DNA of 25,597 bases from Chara braunii (GCA_003427395.1 BFEA01000863.1:390205-415801); one strand, 5' to 3'; positions 8,918 to 19,158 are shown, counted from the first letter of the stretch. Notes: generated by a model from the letters alone, not told the origin. Numbers and translations: made by a program.

Positions 8918-9284
8918 CAGGGTTGCATACCTGCCGACCGCCGACAGGTCGGCGGTCTGCTGAGCAGTCAGAAGACAGCCATCCACTGATTTTTTTTCAA
9001 ATCTGAGTTGGGGGCTGTACTGCGCTTGCTGAGTACAGCCCAAATCTGCTGAGAAACTTTTGGGGATGGGGAGAATAGGGGTATTGGGGGTGTTGGGGGG
9101 CGGTTTGGGGGTGTTGGGGTGGTGTATGGGGGTATTGGAAGTGGGAATAGGGGTGTTGGTGGGGTTATTGGGGGTTCTGGACCCAATTTCTTTTTTTTTT
9201 TGCGGGGTGCCGACGACCCCCGACCGGTAGGTGCCGACCAGCCGACCAGTCAAGGGGCGCCGACCGTCGGGGTATACAACACTG
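8918..9284. mobile_element. hAT-type MITE, 367 bp
   Basis: The left terminus CAGGGTTGCATACC (8918-8931) and the inverted right terminus CAGTGTTGTATACC (complement of 9271-9284) match at 12 of 14 bases and begin with the CAG typical of hAT elements. A perfect 8-bp target duplication, GTCTATGG, flanks it at 8910-8917 and 9285-9292; 8 bp is the hAT hallmark. Many CCGAC/GTCGG subterminal repeats lie near both ends, including a 10-bp-arm hairpin at 8936-8957. No transposase is encoded, so it is non-autonomous. Confidence 0.9.
9062..9178 (+). repeat. G-run minisatellite (G-quadruplex-prone) inside the MITE
   Basis: Twelve runs of three to six G, eleven of them four or longer, separated by short spacers such as TATT and TGTT, with a loose GGGGGTRTT unit. 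It satisfies the usual four-G-run quadruplex rule many times over on the plus strand. Confidence 0.9.
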
Positions 9285-9452
9285 GTCTATGGCCATAAAA
9301 CCACAGACTATGTGTGAGTGATACATCACCAGGGAAAGAGGGACATGTGTTTATTGGTGATATGCCAGAGGCTTATTTGTGCTTTATCCTGTCGGTGGAT
9401 GGAAGCCAAGCATTGCTCCCTGGGGCTATGGCCGCCACTCACACAGGAAGGT

Positions 9453-9454
<2 letters not shown>

Positions 9455-9521
<67 letters not shown>

Positions 9522-9522
9522 N

Positions 9523-9612
<90 letters not shown>
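9455..9612 (+). repeat. (CT)n microsatellite
   Basis: About 158 bp of almost pure CT dinucleotides with one unresolved base (N) at 9522. Frames translating to Leu-Ser repeats are not genes. The true length is uncertain because such tracts assemble poorly. Confidence 0.97.
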
Positions 9613-9615
<3 letters not shown>

Positions 9616-11059
9616 TAACGACCCTCAGGCACCTCTCATCCTCTCGGAATGGCCTCCTCGCTACTCTGTCTCTCGGCTCTCACTCAACCAAGCCATACCG
9701 GCGCTGGGTGCCCCTGACCACCCTTCTAGACTGCCTCTCAGCCTCACTTTGAAGCTTGATCGCACAAGAAATGCAACAGCGCTTTTGCGACAGGCTTGAA
9801 TGCAAATTATGTTGTCACTTGGCTGCCGCTGGACTTTTGTACTTGCTGCAGTTCTCAATCTTCTTGGGCTTTTCTGACCGGTACCTTTGCTAGCTAGCTG
9901 CGGCTGTGTGCTTGATGCATCCGGAAGTTACAGAACTTTCCTGGGGACTGAGCTGCTGAGTTGGACTGGACTGACAGGCCTACTGGAAGGACAGAGTGAG
10001 TGAGCCTACCAGATCCGAACTTAATGACCTAGCTATGGACAAATCTAAAATTTCTGTCGGATGTACCGAACAGATGGGTCTACCAGCTGGGACTATAGTG
10101 CGTGGGACACTTTGAAGCTTGGGACCAGAATTGGGACTTAGACGCTGAGATGCATGAAATCCTTTCAAATTGTAAGTGTCCCTCGTTGAGCCACCAGGCA
10201 GGCATGTGGGTTGGAGCTGTGACTGTTCTCATTTTGCTTTTTTCCCGTTTGTGCGGATTTTTTATTTTTTTTATTTTTTTTTTAGTACAAAGATTGTGTG
10301 TTAGTTTCTCAGGCATAATCACTAGAGGACTTTCTTGGATGTGTCTAAGGCCAAATTCAGTTCAAGAAGTTCCAGGCCCATGGGTTGCGGCCATTGTGAT
10401 AGGAACCCTCAAGCGCCCTGAACGACTCTTCGGGCCTTGTGACGAACAACGAAAGCATTGGCGTATCTTACTAGGATAGCTCGACTTTCATCCGCCTGTT
10501 GCTGAGCCCACTCAAAGCAATTCTGGCCAGTAAAAACGATATGAGTATACCCTTAGTCCAAACTTTTCTGGACTTATATGACTGCGAAATCGGCCAAATT
10601 CAGTCAACAAAGTGGTTCTGTGAGCATGCCTCCAAGGAGTCCTTAGGACTTGGCAGGGGATTTGGAGCCCAACCTTTCGCTTTTGTTCTCCTGATCTTGC
10701 TTGTCTGACAAATCCACCGTCCAGTGTTGCCTGCCCTTATGTTCCTTGTCCCTACTTCTAATCAGAACTTCAAAGTGGTGACCAAGTCTAAGGCCTGAGC
10801 GCTCCCGGGGCAGGAGTGAGAACCATTGCACTTTTTTGAAGAAGGTAGCACCCAACAATACCGTATCCAAACTCATGATCTGATTGCAAACAGTTACAGG
10901 TGTGCGTCGTTCAACCACATGGGCCGGGTGAGAGAACCATTGTTAAATACTGACCGCCGTACGTCATTGTTAACTCATGGGTTCTGACACACAAACATGT
11001 CGATTGACAGATCCTGACTCAAATACTCGTTGAAGCACTTACAGCATAAGCTCTGATCA
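9613..11059. other. No supported gene
   Basis: Only short open frames without domain or codon signal. There is a T-rich stretch at about 10255-10284. I see no element termini or RNA gene. Confidence 0.5.
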
Positions 11060-11395
11060 TTAAACCCTCCAGATTCCTATTAAGAACTCTCACAGACTCG
11101 TCTATAACCCCATCAAAACTCTCCAAGACCCCTCCAGAACCTTGACAAACCCCCTCCAGAACCCCATTGAAACCTCGCCAAAACAACCCCTCGAAGAACA
11201 CTCCAGATCCTCTTAGCATCCTCCAGAACCCCATGAAAATTACTCCAAAACCCCTTCAAAGTTCAAAACCGTTTCAAAACCCCTTCAGAACCTCTTCAAA
11301 ATCTCTTCAAAACAATCCCTTCAAGACCACTGCACAACCCCTCCAAAATCCTGTGAGCAACCTACAGAACCCCCCATCAAAACTCTCCACTATTT
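11060..11395 (+). repeat. Degenerate C/A-rich minisatellite
   Basis: Irregular units of roughly 10-12 bp around AAAACCCCTTC and CCTCCAGAACCCC repeat through the block. It resembles 11893-12000, which carries a shared segment (CCTCTTAGCAT plus flanks), so both belong to one larger duplicated unit together with the repeats at 11457 and 11694. Confidence 0.8.
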
Positions 11396-11456
11396 ACATA
11401 TTGAATCGATTGACTCAGGCTCCTCCGTGTAGCTGGGTATAATGAGTGAACCTAAG

Positions 11457-11653
11457 GTCTCCTTATCGTCAGAGACTCAAGCTAGTCATGCACATATACT
11501 AAGAGGCAATCACCAGACAAAGCTACTCAGATCCGATTTGATTTGTAGTAGATGGGAAAAGACCCAGTCCAGATCTTATGATTCATTTCCCTGGCGATGT
11601 GTTTGATGGAAGGGAAAGGTACAAGGGGTGTCTTTGCTTTGGATCAATGTTTG
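11457..11653 (+). repeat. Direct repeat A (197 bp)
   Basis: Matches 11694-11889 with scattered substitutions, starting GTCTCC(T/C)TATC and ending CAATGTTTG. The period is 237 bp. No coding signal. Confidence 0.92.
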
Positions 11654-11693
11654 AGTGGTTTAAGGTATCAGTCATATAACAAGTGTCGGGGGG

Positions 11694-11889
11694 GTCTCCC
11701 TATCTTCAGAGACTAAAGATAGTCATGCACATATACCAAGAGGCAACCCCCATACAAGCTACTAAGATCCGATTCGATTTGTAGTAGATGGGAAAAGACC
11801 CAGTACGGATCTTATCATTCATTTCCCTGACGATGTGTTTGATGGAATGGAAAGGTACAAGGGATGTCTTTGCTTTGGACCAATGTTTG
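11694..11889 (+). repeat. Direct repeat B (196 bp)
   Basis: Second copy of 11457-11653. It is followed at once by a shorter C/A-rich minisatellite block like the one preceding copy A, which suggests tandem duplication of minisatellite plus unique segment. Confidence 0.92.
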
Positions 11890-11892
11890 GGG

Positions 11893-12000
11893 GAACCTTG
11901 CCAAAACCCTTCAAAACCCTTTCAAAATAACCCCTTCAAGATCACTCCAGAGGCCCTCCAGAATCCTCTTAGCATGCTCCAAACCCTCCCCGGAACCCTT
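11893..12000 (+). repeat. Degenerate C/A-rich minisatellite, second block
   Basis: Units such as AAAACCCTTTC and the shared CCTCTTAGCATGCTCC segment correspond to part of 11160-11230. Confidence 0.75.
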
Positions 12001-12290
12001 CTTCCTCCCCCTCCCCCTCACCAAAGCCACAAGAAAAGAACTGCAGTTTTCTTTGCGCTACTTGGCGCTGGCCAGCATCCTCTACTGTCCTATGACTGAT
12101 GTGCTATGACCAGCAGAAGAGGGTTGATAACTTGATAGTCTTGCAAATCGAGGCTAAGCAACATGTCACTGGGGGTGAGGGATGGGCTATCTTCAGGGGA
12201 ACATGGTAGCCTACTATTCTGGCAAATTCCAGGGCTAAGCTATGGGTGTCTGGAAATGAGCGCCTGGATGCTGTGTTATCACTGCTATGC

Positions 12291-12385
12291 TTTTTTTTTT
12301 TTTTTTTTTTAAATGAGATGATGCTCCAATCTATTCGTGGGGAGCAACACGGCTGGGAACCGGGCCCAGCGTCCCTTATCAGAAT
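12291..12385 (-). mobile_element. SINE-like short retroposon, copy 2
   Basis: A T20 run (12291-12310; poly-A on the minus strand) followed by a core ending at 12385. The core shares GGGGAGCA(G/A)CACG, GCTGGGAACCGGGCCCA and CGTCCCTTAT with the copy at 8778-8861, and the homology stops at the same AGAAT. It has about 13 extra bases next to the tail. The arms GCTGGG and CCCAGC form a perfect hairpin. I see no clear target duplication. Confidence 0.7.
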
Positions 12386-12600
12386 ACAAAAATGAGCTAC
12401 CGGGGCCATTACCCGGCTTCAGCTAAGAACAATTGAAGAAAAGGGAAAACTCAGAAACATTCATGGTCCAATACTCAAACTCTACCAATTCACTAGAATA
12501 TGTGTGTCAAAAAGCCTCCCAACCACGAATCAGATAGTTGAAACCTATTCAATCCACCTACGACCACCACCGGCATGGCTGTTTTCAGCACGAACCGAAT

Positions 12601-12681
12601 CTCTTCCAGGCCTCATGCTCCCATCAGGTTAGGTTACAGAGTTGCACCACCTTGCTCCAGCACCGGCCAGCATTGCTCCAG
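12601..12681 (+). repeat. Local direct repeat, copy A (81 bp)
   Basis: Matches 12735-12815 with several substitutions; the offset is 134 bp. Shared cores include CCAGGCCTCA and CAGAGTTGC. There is no recognised function; the GC-rich open frame across it looks incidental. Confidence 0.88.
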
Positions 12682-12734
12682 TTACGACCCCCGATGACCA
12701 CTGAGACCGCCCCCGCAAACAGCCCCCCAGATCT

Positions 12735-12815
12735 CTCTACCAGGCCTCACGCCCCCACTAAGCTAGGTCACAGAGTTGCGCCACCTGGCTCCGGTTCCGG
12801 CCAGCGTCGCTCCAG
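12735..12815 (+). repeat. Local direct repeat, copy B (81 bp)
   Basis: Second copy of 12601-12681, produced by a tandem duplication of a unit of about 134 bp and later diverged. Confidence 0.88.
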
Positions 12816-13123
12816 CATCGGTCTTCGAGGGCCATCGAATTTTCGACCACCCTTCGCAGGATCACAGATGACTTGCCAGATAGCACCTATTCCTACAACC
12901 TCCTTGAGAGGCAAACCAAATGGAAAGCAATATTAAACTGGATGTTAGAATTCTTCGAAAGAGATTGCCCCTGCCTCCCCCTACCCCTCCCCCCTCAGCC
13001 CTACACTGCCTCCGCCGAGGCGCCGAGGCGAGTCACCCACTCTCCCTCGGCCCCAATATAGGACCAACCCTCCACCCCCCTTTCCCCAGGAGCACGCAGT
13101 TCCCACCTAAAGCATGCCCCCCC

Positions 13124-13214
13124 NNNNNNNNNNNNNNNNNNNNNNNNNNNNNNNNNNNNNNNNNNNNNNNNNNNNNNNNNNNNNNNNNNNNNNNNNNNNN
13201 NNNNNNNNNNNNNN
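13124..13214. other. Assembly gap (91 N)
   Basis: A run of N bounded on both sides by C homopolymers. Open frames crossing it have no meaning. Confidence 1.
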
Positions 13215-13627
13215 CCCCCCTTGTGATGCCCCTGCAAGATAGAGCTCCCCCCAACCCCTTCTTACCGTTCAGCCCTCCGGGAACAATCCGATCCAGCCGA
13301 CTGCAGTAATTGATGACACACTTACCAAAATGTCGATCACAGTTTGGAAAAGCAGGGCCTCTTCAAGAATATGCAATAACCCCCGAAAACACCCTACATC
13401 TTTAAGAACAACCCACTGAAGAAAGCGCAGGGCGACAGTAAGACTATTACAATTATTCCCCTGCCCCTTGCGCCAATCAACATTTGGCAGCTCCTACCAT
13501 GTGCATGTATCACCAATTTAAGAGAAGCAAAAACTAATTATCGGAGAGGGTCTTCAAAATTTATGGCTATGATAGTAGAATTCCGAAGTTTTCGGGCTCC
13601 AAGATTAGAAAATCATGATAGAACTTT

Positions 13628-13833
13628 ACTTGGGACTTTTAGAAATTATAGTCGAAATTCAACGATACGTAATTATAGAGCAGATCCCTACGAATTGTGC
13701 TGGCGATTCAGACTGGATAATATGTTTGTGTGTATGTGTGTACATGTAGATGAGAATACTTCACTTGGGACTTTTAGAAATTGTAGTCAAAATTCGAGGA
13801 TATGTGTGTATGTGTGTACATGTAAATGAGAAT
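13628..13833 (+). repeat. Two-copy diverged tandem repeat
   Basis: The unit 13628-13757 contains ACTTGGGACTTTTAGAAATT (13628-13647) and TGTGTGTATGTGTGTACATG (within 13721-13757). The unit at 13763-13833 repeats both blocks with the middle lost. AT-rich, non-coding. Confidence 0.85.
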
Positions 13834-14671
13834 TTGGCTGATCAGAAAATAGAGGATAAGATTGTGAGCTTATTTTCCAAATTTGAGAAGCTGAATTTAT
13901 AACTGTGTAAGCACTAAATTAGAGCAAGAATATAGGAAATTAGAAGATACAAAATCAAAATCAGCGAAATCAATTTGAAAAGGCAGCCGACGCGAAGAGA
14001 GCCACACATGTTCACACAAAATTCTTCTGCTCCATCGCCGCTGTCATTATTGCGCCGCCACCTGCTTTCTTTAACCGGTGAACCAGCCCAAACCGCCAGC
14101 TCTTTTTGACGCTCCAACTTGTAACAAGCCTCCCTCCTCCCACTCTGCATGAAAAAATGCTCCTCACTTTCTACCCGCGTTGCCCAACCAACCTCCACTA
14201 GATTCGCGCAGGAGCATAGGTGCAGGGCCACTACCATGCCCAAGATCTCATGAAGACTATCCTAATCACCCCCGAAACCCTCCCCTTCCTCTAGTGTGTC
14301 AACCCATGACACCACATAAATGAAGCACGGAGCAAGAGACCTCTTCAGCCTAGGTTATCAAGGCTGGAAGAACCCTCAGCCAAAGCATCACGGCAATGGC
14401 CGCGCCAGACAAAACCAACGGAACCTCGCGTCATCGCCTGCTGCCGTAATCCCCATTGCCAACATCAACTCCTCGATATTCCTCGCAGGGAGCCATGCCG
14501 ACAAGGCGCCACCAACTCACGAACCGGTCCATGTCGATAGCGGAGCGGCGCTGCGCTCCCGGTCGCGCCGCGCCTCCTCAAGTGATCAGATCCTACACAT
14601 GGTAGGATCGAGCATGTCCACTTTGTATCGTATTTTATCATCGGTGCTCCCAAGGGTAAGCCATCGAGCCT
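13834..14671. other. No supported gene
   Basis: Open frames on both strands lack recognisable domains. A perfect 8-bp-arm inverted repeat, GATCCTAC-ACATG-GTAGGATC, lies at 14589-14609, about 65 bases before the U6-like sequence. A weak TATA-like stretch is at about 14631-14640. Confidence 0.45.
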
Positions 14672-14736
14672 GTCCTTTGGGACATCCGTTAGAATTGGAA
14701 TGATACAGAGAAGATCAGCATGGCCCCTGCGCAAGG
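14672..14736 (+). pseudogene. U6: U6 snRNA pseudogene, 5' two thirds
   Basis: U6 is the catalytic spliceosomal RNA. The 5' stem-loop (GTCCTTTGGGACATCCG), AATTGGAA, ATACAGAGAAGATCAGCAT and GGCCCCTGCGCAAGG follow plant U6 in order; the ACAGAGA box that contacts the 5' splice site is intact. Similarity stops after GCAAGG, so the 3' stem, the tail and the poly-T terminator are missing. An A-rich tail (14739-14750) follows. GTAAGCCA-led stretches at 14656-14673 and 14752-14769 match at about 14 of 18 bases and could be an aged target duplication. Another GTAAGCCA near 14964 weakens that. Truncation plus A tail favours a retropseudogene over a working gene. Confidence 0.88.
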
Positions 14737-14769
14737 GGAAAAGAAAAAAAAGTAAGCCACTGAACTTGT

Positions 14770-15078
14770 TCCCCTGTTTGGTAAGACAATTTCAAGTCAG
14801 ACTAACCGAAACGGAAGGCTGTTGAGAGCTGATGCCACTTGATTGTAGGTTAATGAGTGCCTGGATGCTGGCTGTGCTTTGCTATTTGAACCAGTGGTGG
14901 CACCGAGGCAAATCTACCGAACCTGTTTCCTCTGTTTGTGAAGAACATCCCGAGCCAAGTAAGCCAGAACAAAGCGTGCGTATCCTAAGAATTGATGGTT
15001 TACCTCAGAAAAGCCCTTTGACCACTTGAAAAGAAGAAATGTCATTGTAGCTACCATCGTCCCTCACACATAACATGA
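14770..15078. other. No supported gene
   Basis: A degenerate repeat pair, with CTGAACTTGTTCCCCTGTTT near 14760 and CCGAACCTGTTTCCTCTGTT near 14918, is the only structure seen. Confidence 0.4.
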
Positions 15079-15083
15079 CGTCC
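15079..15083. repeat. Target site duplication, left (element 2)
   Basis: CGTCC directly before the LTR TG at 15084; identical to 23632-23636. Confidence 0.92.
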
Positions 15084-16177
15084 TGCAAGGAATATGAGCG
15101 AGAGCGATAGACAGAAATCCAAGTTGCAGAATCATGGAGTAGCCCAGATAGTCATGTACCAAACAGAGAGCACAATGCATGTATGCCAATGTTAACGCTC
15201 TCTGGTCACACCAACGCAGTATCCATTGTCGCTCCTACTGTATGGCGCCCAGCGCCCAGCCTACACTACTCAGCCTATCTACACCTATCTACATTCGTGC
15301 AACTGGATCACACCGAAGTCGAAGACCAATGTACGTGACGTCATCACCAATGCCGACCACCAGCATACACCAGGTACGTTCTCTCTTCTCCCCTCACCAC
15401 CCCTCGTCTCCCCACCTCATGCGCCTCCTACCCGAAGACCACCATTGCCATCACCTGCCTGCGCCCCAGCTGCCCGGCTATGGCTGCTGTGCGCCCGCTG
15501 CCTCAGCAGCACCCCTCTCACCACTGCGCCCGTGCGCGCGACCAACCAGCAGCGCCCATGCAGACACTAGTGCAGCAACGCAGCAGTGTGTCCGCATTGC
15601 CTGCCAAGGCCAGAATGCCCTTGCCTGGGCAGGGCACTTTCCCTTAGGGAAAGTGTGGCCGTGTGTCTGGCTGCGTGGGCCTGGCTGGGGAAGTTTCCAG
15701 TAGCTTCCAGTCGGGGCCCAGTATCTGCACCCAGGCCCACCTCTGCTGTTACGGGCCTGGGCCCTTTACAGTTGGGCACGTCCAGGCAGCCGTCCAGGCT
15801 GCAAGTGTTTGCCACATTCTCATTGGCCCGTGGAGGTTGTGTGACGACAATGCTGCTTTCTCATTCATCTGCGGCCAGTGTGTGATGTGTCGGCCTCCCA
15901 ATGTGTGTGCGCAGGGCGCAACCAACCGGGGCCCTGGGCTCAACTGTGCAGCGCAGCTGTTGCTTCTGGAAAGAGCCAGCAAAGGCTCACGTTGCTTTGT
16001 AACCAACTGGCGTGCTGCAACCGTCTAATACCCCCCACATATGGAAAAATGTCGAACAAAGGCCTCATGTGGATATTCAGGTCTGCCTTCACTTAGGGCA
16101 GGCACAATGCTTCCTGGGGGCCACAGCCCAGAGCACTTGCATGTCTGTAATGGTCTCGTGAGGGCTCAAACCTCGCA
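15084..16177 (-). repeat. 3' LTR of element 2
   Basis: 1094 bp, from TGCAAGGAATATGAGC to CCTCGCA on the plus strand. Relative to the 5' LTR it holds about 418 extra bases (15342-15759), GC-rich, with a GCTATGGC at 15477 and a perfect 9-bp-arm hairpin CACTTTCCC-TTA-GGGAAAGTG (15635-15655). No duplication flanks the extra block, so a deletion from the 5' LTR is likelier than an insertion here. Confidence 0.94.
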
Positions 16178-16190
16178 TTCCATCCCCCTT
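16178..16190 (-). other. Polypurine tract, element 2
   Basis: Minus-strand AAGGGGGATGGAA lies directly upstream of the 3' LTR. In this family it primes plus-strand DNA synthesis. Confidence 0.88.
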
Positions 16191-16216
16191 AGCTTCGAAT
16201 GTCCGCTGAGATGCTT

Positions 16217-17430
16217 CTACGCAGGTGCTTTCTCCTTCAGTCGTCGTTCATACTCAGCCACAATTTGAGGTGCCGTTCTGACAAGCTCCTCTCTTGTGAA
16301 CCAACGATCTTCCTTTGGATCCGTATGATGCCTGAATCTGACCTGTACTCCCTCATAGGTTTCGCCGGTCTTCCCCTGGCCTTAGGCTTGGGAACAGGCA
16401 AGTCTCTATGTTCCAGAATGTCGTCGACATCCACCTTGCCATCCATGGTTGGGGCCAGCATTGACCTCCTTGATGGGAACTGATCTGTCTCAGCGAAAGG
16501 TGCCACAGCTTGGAAGCGTGAAATACAGGGTAAGTGCGTAGATGACCAGGGATTCTTATGACGTACGAGGGGCCATCCAAATCACTACCCACAATATAGA
16601 AGTTCCCAGGGACCAAAATATTGTGCCATCAGTTTCCTAGAGAGTTCGTATTCCTGTCCTAAATTCACTTGCCTTTACCCGGACACGTTCTCCTACGTGA
16701 AATGTGGACTGCCAGTTGTGTTGTTCTCAGAGGCAATCATTGTCTCATGAGATTTTCTGATGTGTTCGACAGCCAGCTGCAATAGTTTTTCATACTTGAC
16801 ACTAAATTCTATGGTTCTAGGTGTTGCAGTTGGTCGGTTTTCAGGAAGGAGGAAGTCTAGTGCAGATCTAGGCTTCCACCTGAAATGCAACTGATTGGGA
16901 CTGACGTCGGTGGTGCTATGTACAACGTTATTGTACAGGCTGGTGATGAGAGGAAGTTTGTCATCCCAGTCATCCTGGCTGGGCTGGATGTAATGCCTCA
17001 GCAGATGCTTCACCATGCGCTTTATCTGTTCCGCTTGGCCGTTAGCTTCGGGACGATTCCCCATCTGTTCAGCGGCTTTCTTCCACATCTCACTCGTGAA
17101 CCGGACAATTTTGTCACTGACAATTGTCTTAGGCAGTCCAAAATCACGCACCCAGTTATCCATGAATAACTTGATAACGTGTTCAGTCCTTGTGGTTTCC
17201 AGCATGACAATTAGTCTAGCGTACTTAGTGAACCTGTCCACTATGACGAAGATGTGTCGTTTGCCACTCTTTCTGGTCACGAGAGTATCCATGAAGTCTA
17301 TGGAGACACTCTCTCCAGGAAAGCAGGAATAGGCAATGGCTTCAATAACCCAATAACCCAAGCGGTGCTTGAGTTCACGGCTTATCCCGCTGACAGACTT
17401 GACAAGTTTGTACGTACTTCCTTGCATCGT
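16217..17430 (-). pseudogene. pol: pol: integrase with chromodomain, element 2
   Basis: Reading leftward, 17427-16693 is one open frame covering the integrase core: SIDFMDT with the first Asp, IVSDKIVRFTS with the second, and EANGQAEQ with the Glu. The HHCC zinc domain upstream is eroded. After a break, 16616-16353 holds IRIPGHLRTYPVFHASKL, the module before the chromodomain. The frame then shifts: FPSRRSMLAPTMDGKVDVDD lies in the frame of 16506, and the chromodomain (VQVRFRHH ... DRWFTREELVRTAP ... EYERR) lies in yet another frame, ending at a TAG about 27 bases before the polypurine tract. Frame changes make a working protein impossible. Confidence 0.9.
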
Positions 17431-17538
17431 CTAACATACAAGCCACCAGAAATGCTGTACTAGTTTAGCACTAGGCATCTTGTAGCCAAAATGCCCAGTC
17501 ACATCATGACACTCGCCTAAAAGTAAACTACGTAGAAT

Positions 17539-18062
17539 CTACGAGAAACATAATCTCTTGAACCCTGCCTTTTCAAGAACGAGTAACCCATCCACCATCA
17601 CAAACTCATTTGATGCGGTCTTGTCTTGTGCCTCTAGTATGCGTATGATGTCCATCATGACAGGATATTCCTTGTAGGCATCCACCATAGATTGAGTTAC
17701 TTCGTCATATAGGCCAAACTCAGTAATTAGCGCACCTAGGTAGTTTGCCCTACGTGACAACTCATCCGCAACCTTATTGTACTCTCCCTTCACAATCCAA
17801 TGTTTGAGTGCGTCGGAGAACAGGTTGTCTTGATCCACTTGAGTGTCCGATGGTCGGTCCTCAAGTAGAAGAACCTTCCCAACAGATAGTGTCTCCAGTG
17901 GACAAGGGCCTTGTAAAGGGCGTAGAGTTCCTTCTCATAGGTGGAATTCGTCAACTTCTTTGATGGCATTTTCTTACTCATATACTCGATCAGCCTTAAC
18001 TTCTTCACTTCCTGTTGAGTCAACATTGCGCCTATGTCGTATTGGCTTGTGCCAGTGGTCAT
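17539..18062 (-). pseudogene. pol: pol: RNase H, element 2
   Basis: The first block reads TTGTSQYDIGAML, where the family has T-D-A-S, so the first catalytic Asp is Gly (GGC, plus strand 18051-18053). YEKELYAL and RTDHRTLKWI keep the Glu and next Asp. A frame change near 17800-17835 separates the rest, which ends with NKVADELSRR, a normal RNase H end, and a linker toward integrase. The nuclease would be inactive. Confidence 0.9.
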
Positions 18063-18161
18063 GAGAAATGGCCTCCCTGGATCGGGGACAATGAGAATCT
18101 AATGATGTGTGAGAGCATACTTCAACCTTTTGAAGGCTGCCTCACATTAGTCTGTCCATTC

Positions 18162-19111
18162 TCATGGTGTGTCAAGGCGTGTTAGATCACTCAAAGGGGT
18201 GACCACCGTGCTATAATTCTTCACGAAGTTGCAGTAGTAGCCCGTCATCCCTAAGAAAGATCTGACCTCGGTCACCGACTGAGGTTGTGGCCAATCACGA
18301 ATGCTAGCCACCTTTGCATCCTCGGACCTTATTCCTTCCGCGCATATCTCATGACCCAAGTACAAGATTTTGTGTGGCCGAACTCGCATTTCTGTAAATT
18401 GATCTTATACTTGTGATTGTGTAGGGGTGAAAGTATTGTTTCTACATGTTGGGCATGCTCCTCGACTGTTCTATTGAAGATAAGAATGCCATCGAGGTAC
18501 ACGACGATGAACTTATCCAAGTAGTCATGAAAGATCCTATTCATGGCGTGCTGGAATGTGCCTGGCGTATTGCAAAGGCCAAAAGGCACCGCCACAGACT
18601 CGTACAAACGTAACCTGGTTTGAAATGCGGTTTTGTGTTGATCCTCTGGTCTAATGGCAATTTGATGGTAGTCGGACTTAAGATTTATCTTAGTGAAGTA
18701 CTTATATCCCTGCACCCTATCCAAAAGGTCGTCGATGTGAGGTAGAGGCTCTACATTTTTAACAGGGATGGATTGAAGGCCTCTATAATCAGTGCACATC
18801 CTCAGTGCCCCCCCTTTCTTCGGGACAAATAGAACTGGTGAGCCGAAAGGGGAGGTAGTAGGCCGAATCCAACCCTTCTCTGTGAGCTCTTTCAGTTGCC
18901 AATGAAGCTCGGCCAACTTGGTCGGAGCCATCCTGTAGATTCTCCCTTTTGGTGTCTTGCTACCAAGGATGATCTCTATGTTATAGACAACCTCCCTGTC
19001 TACGACTCCTGAATGCTCCTCAAACAGATCAAGGTACTTAGCAACGACAACTTCTATCTCTGGGGGTGATTTCACAGCCATACATTTTTCAGGGACAAAG
19101 ACTAAGTACAT
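18162..19111 (-). pseudogene. pol: pol: reverse transcriptase, element 2
   Basis: The 260-residue open frame 19111-18329 covers fingers and palm: KGWIRPTTSPFGSPVLFVPK, RMCTDYRGLQSI, VPFGLCNTPGTFQHAMN. Motif A reads TKINLKSDYHQI, with Asn for the catalytic Asp (plus 18683-18685). Motif C reads VVYLDGILIF, with Gly for the second Asp of YLDD (codon GGC, plus 18488-18490). Two of the three metal-binding aspartates are thus lost, by G-to-A and A-to-G changes. A frameshift near 18335-18385 leads to LYLGHEICAEGIRSEDAKVA and TEVRSFLGMTGYYCNFVKNY. The polymerase cannot work. Confidence 0.95.
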
Positions 19112-19158
19112 GCCCTCCTCTTGGTTATGTTACGCACACATGCAACCGTAAGTGTCTA

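Noticed and set aside
9318-9752. Open frame rich in Leu-Ser repeats
   Set aside because: Translation of the (CT)n tract, including an N.
10440-10462. Resemblance of GACGAACAACGAAAGCATT to an 18S rRNA segment
   Set aside because: Only about 20 bases with an internal gap, and no flanking rRNA similarity.
12920-13309. Open frame crossing the N run
   Set aside because: It spans an assembly gap; the reading frame is unknown there.
14589-14609. Inverted repeat as a U6 upstream promoter element
   Set aside because: It only loosely resembles the plant USE, and the U6 copy is truncated; kept as a note under the region.
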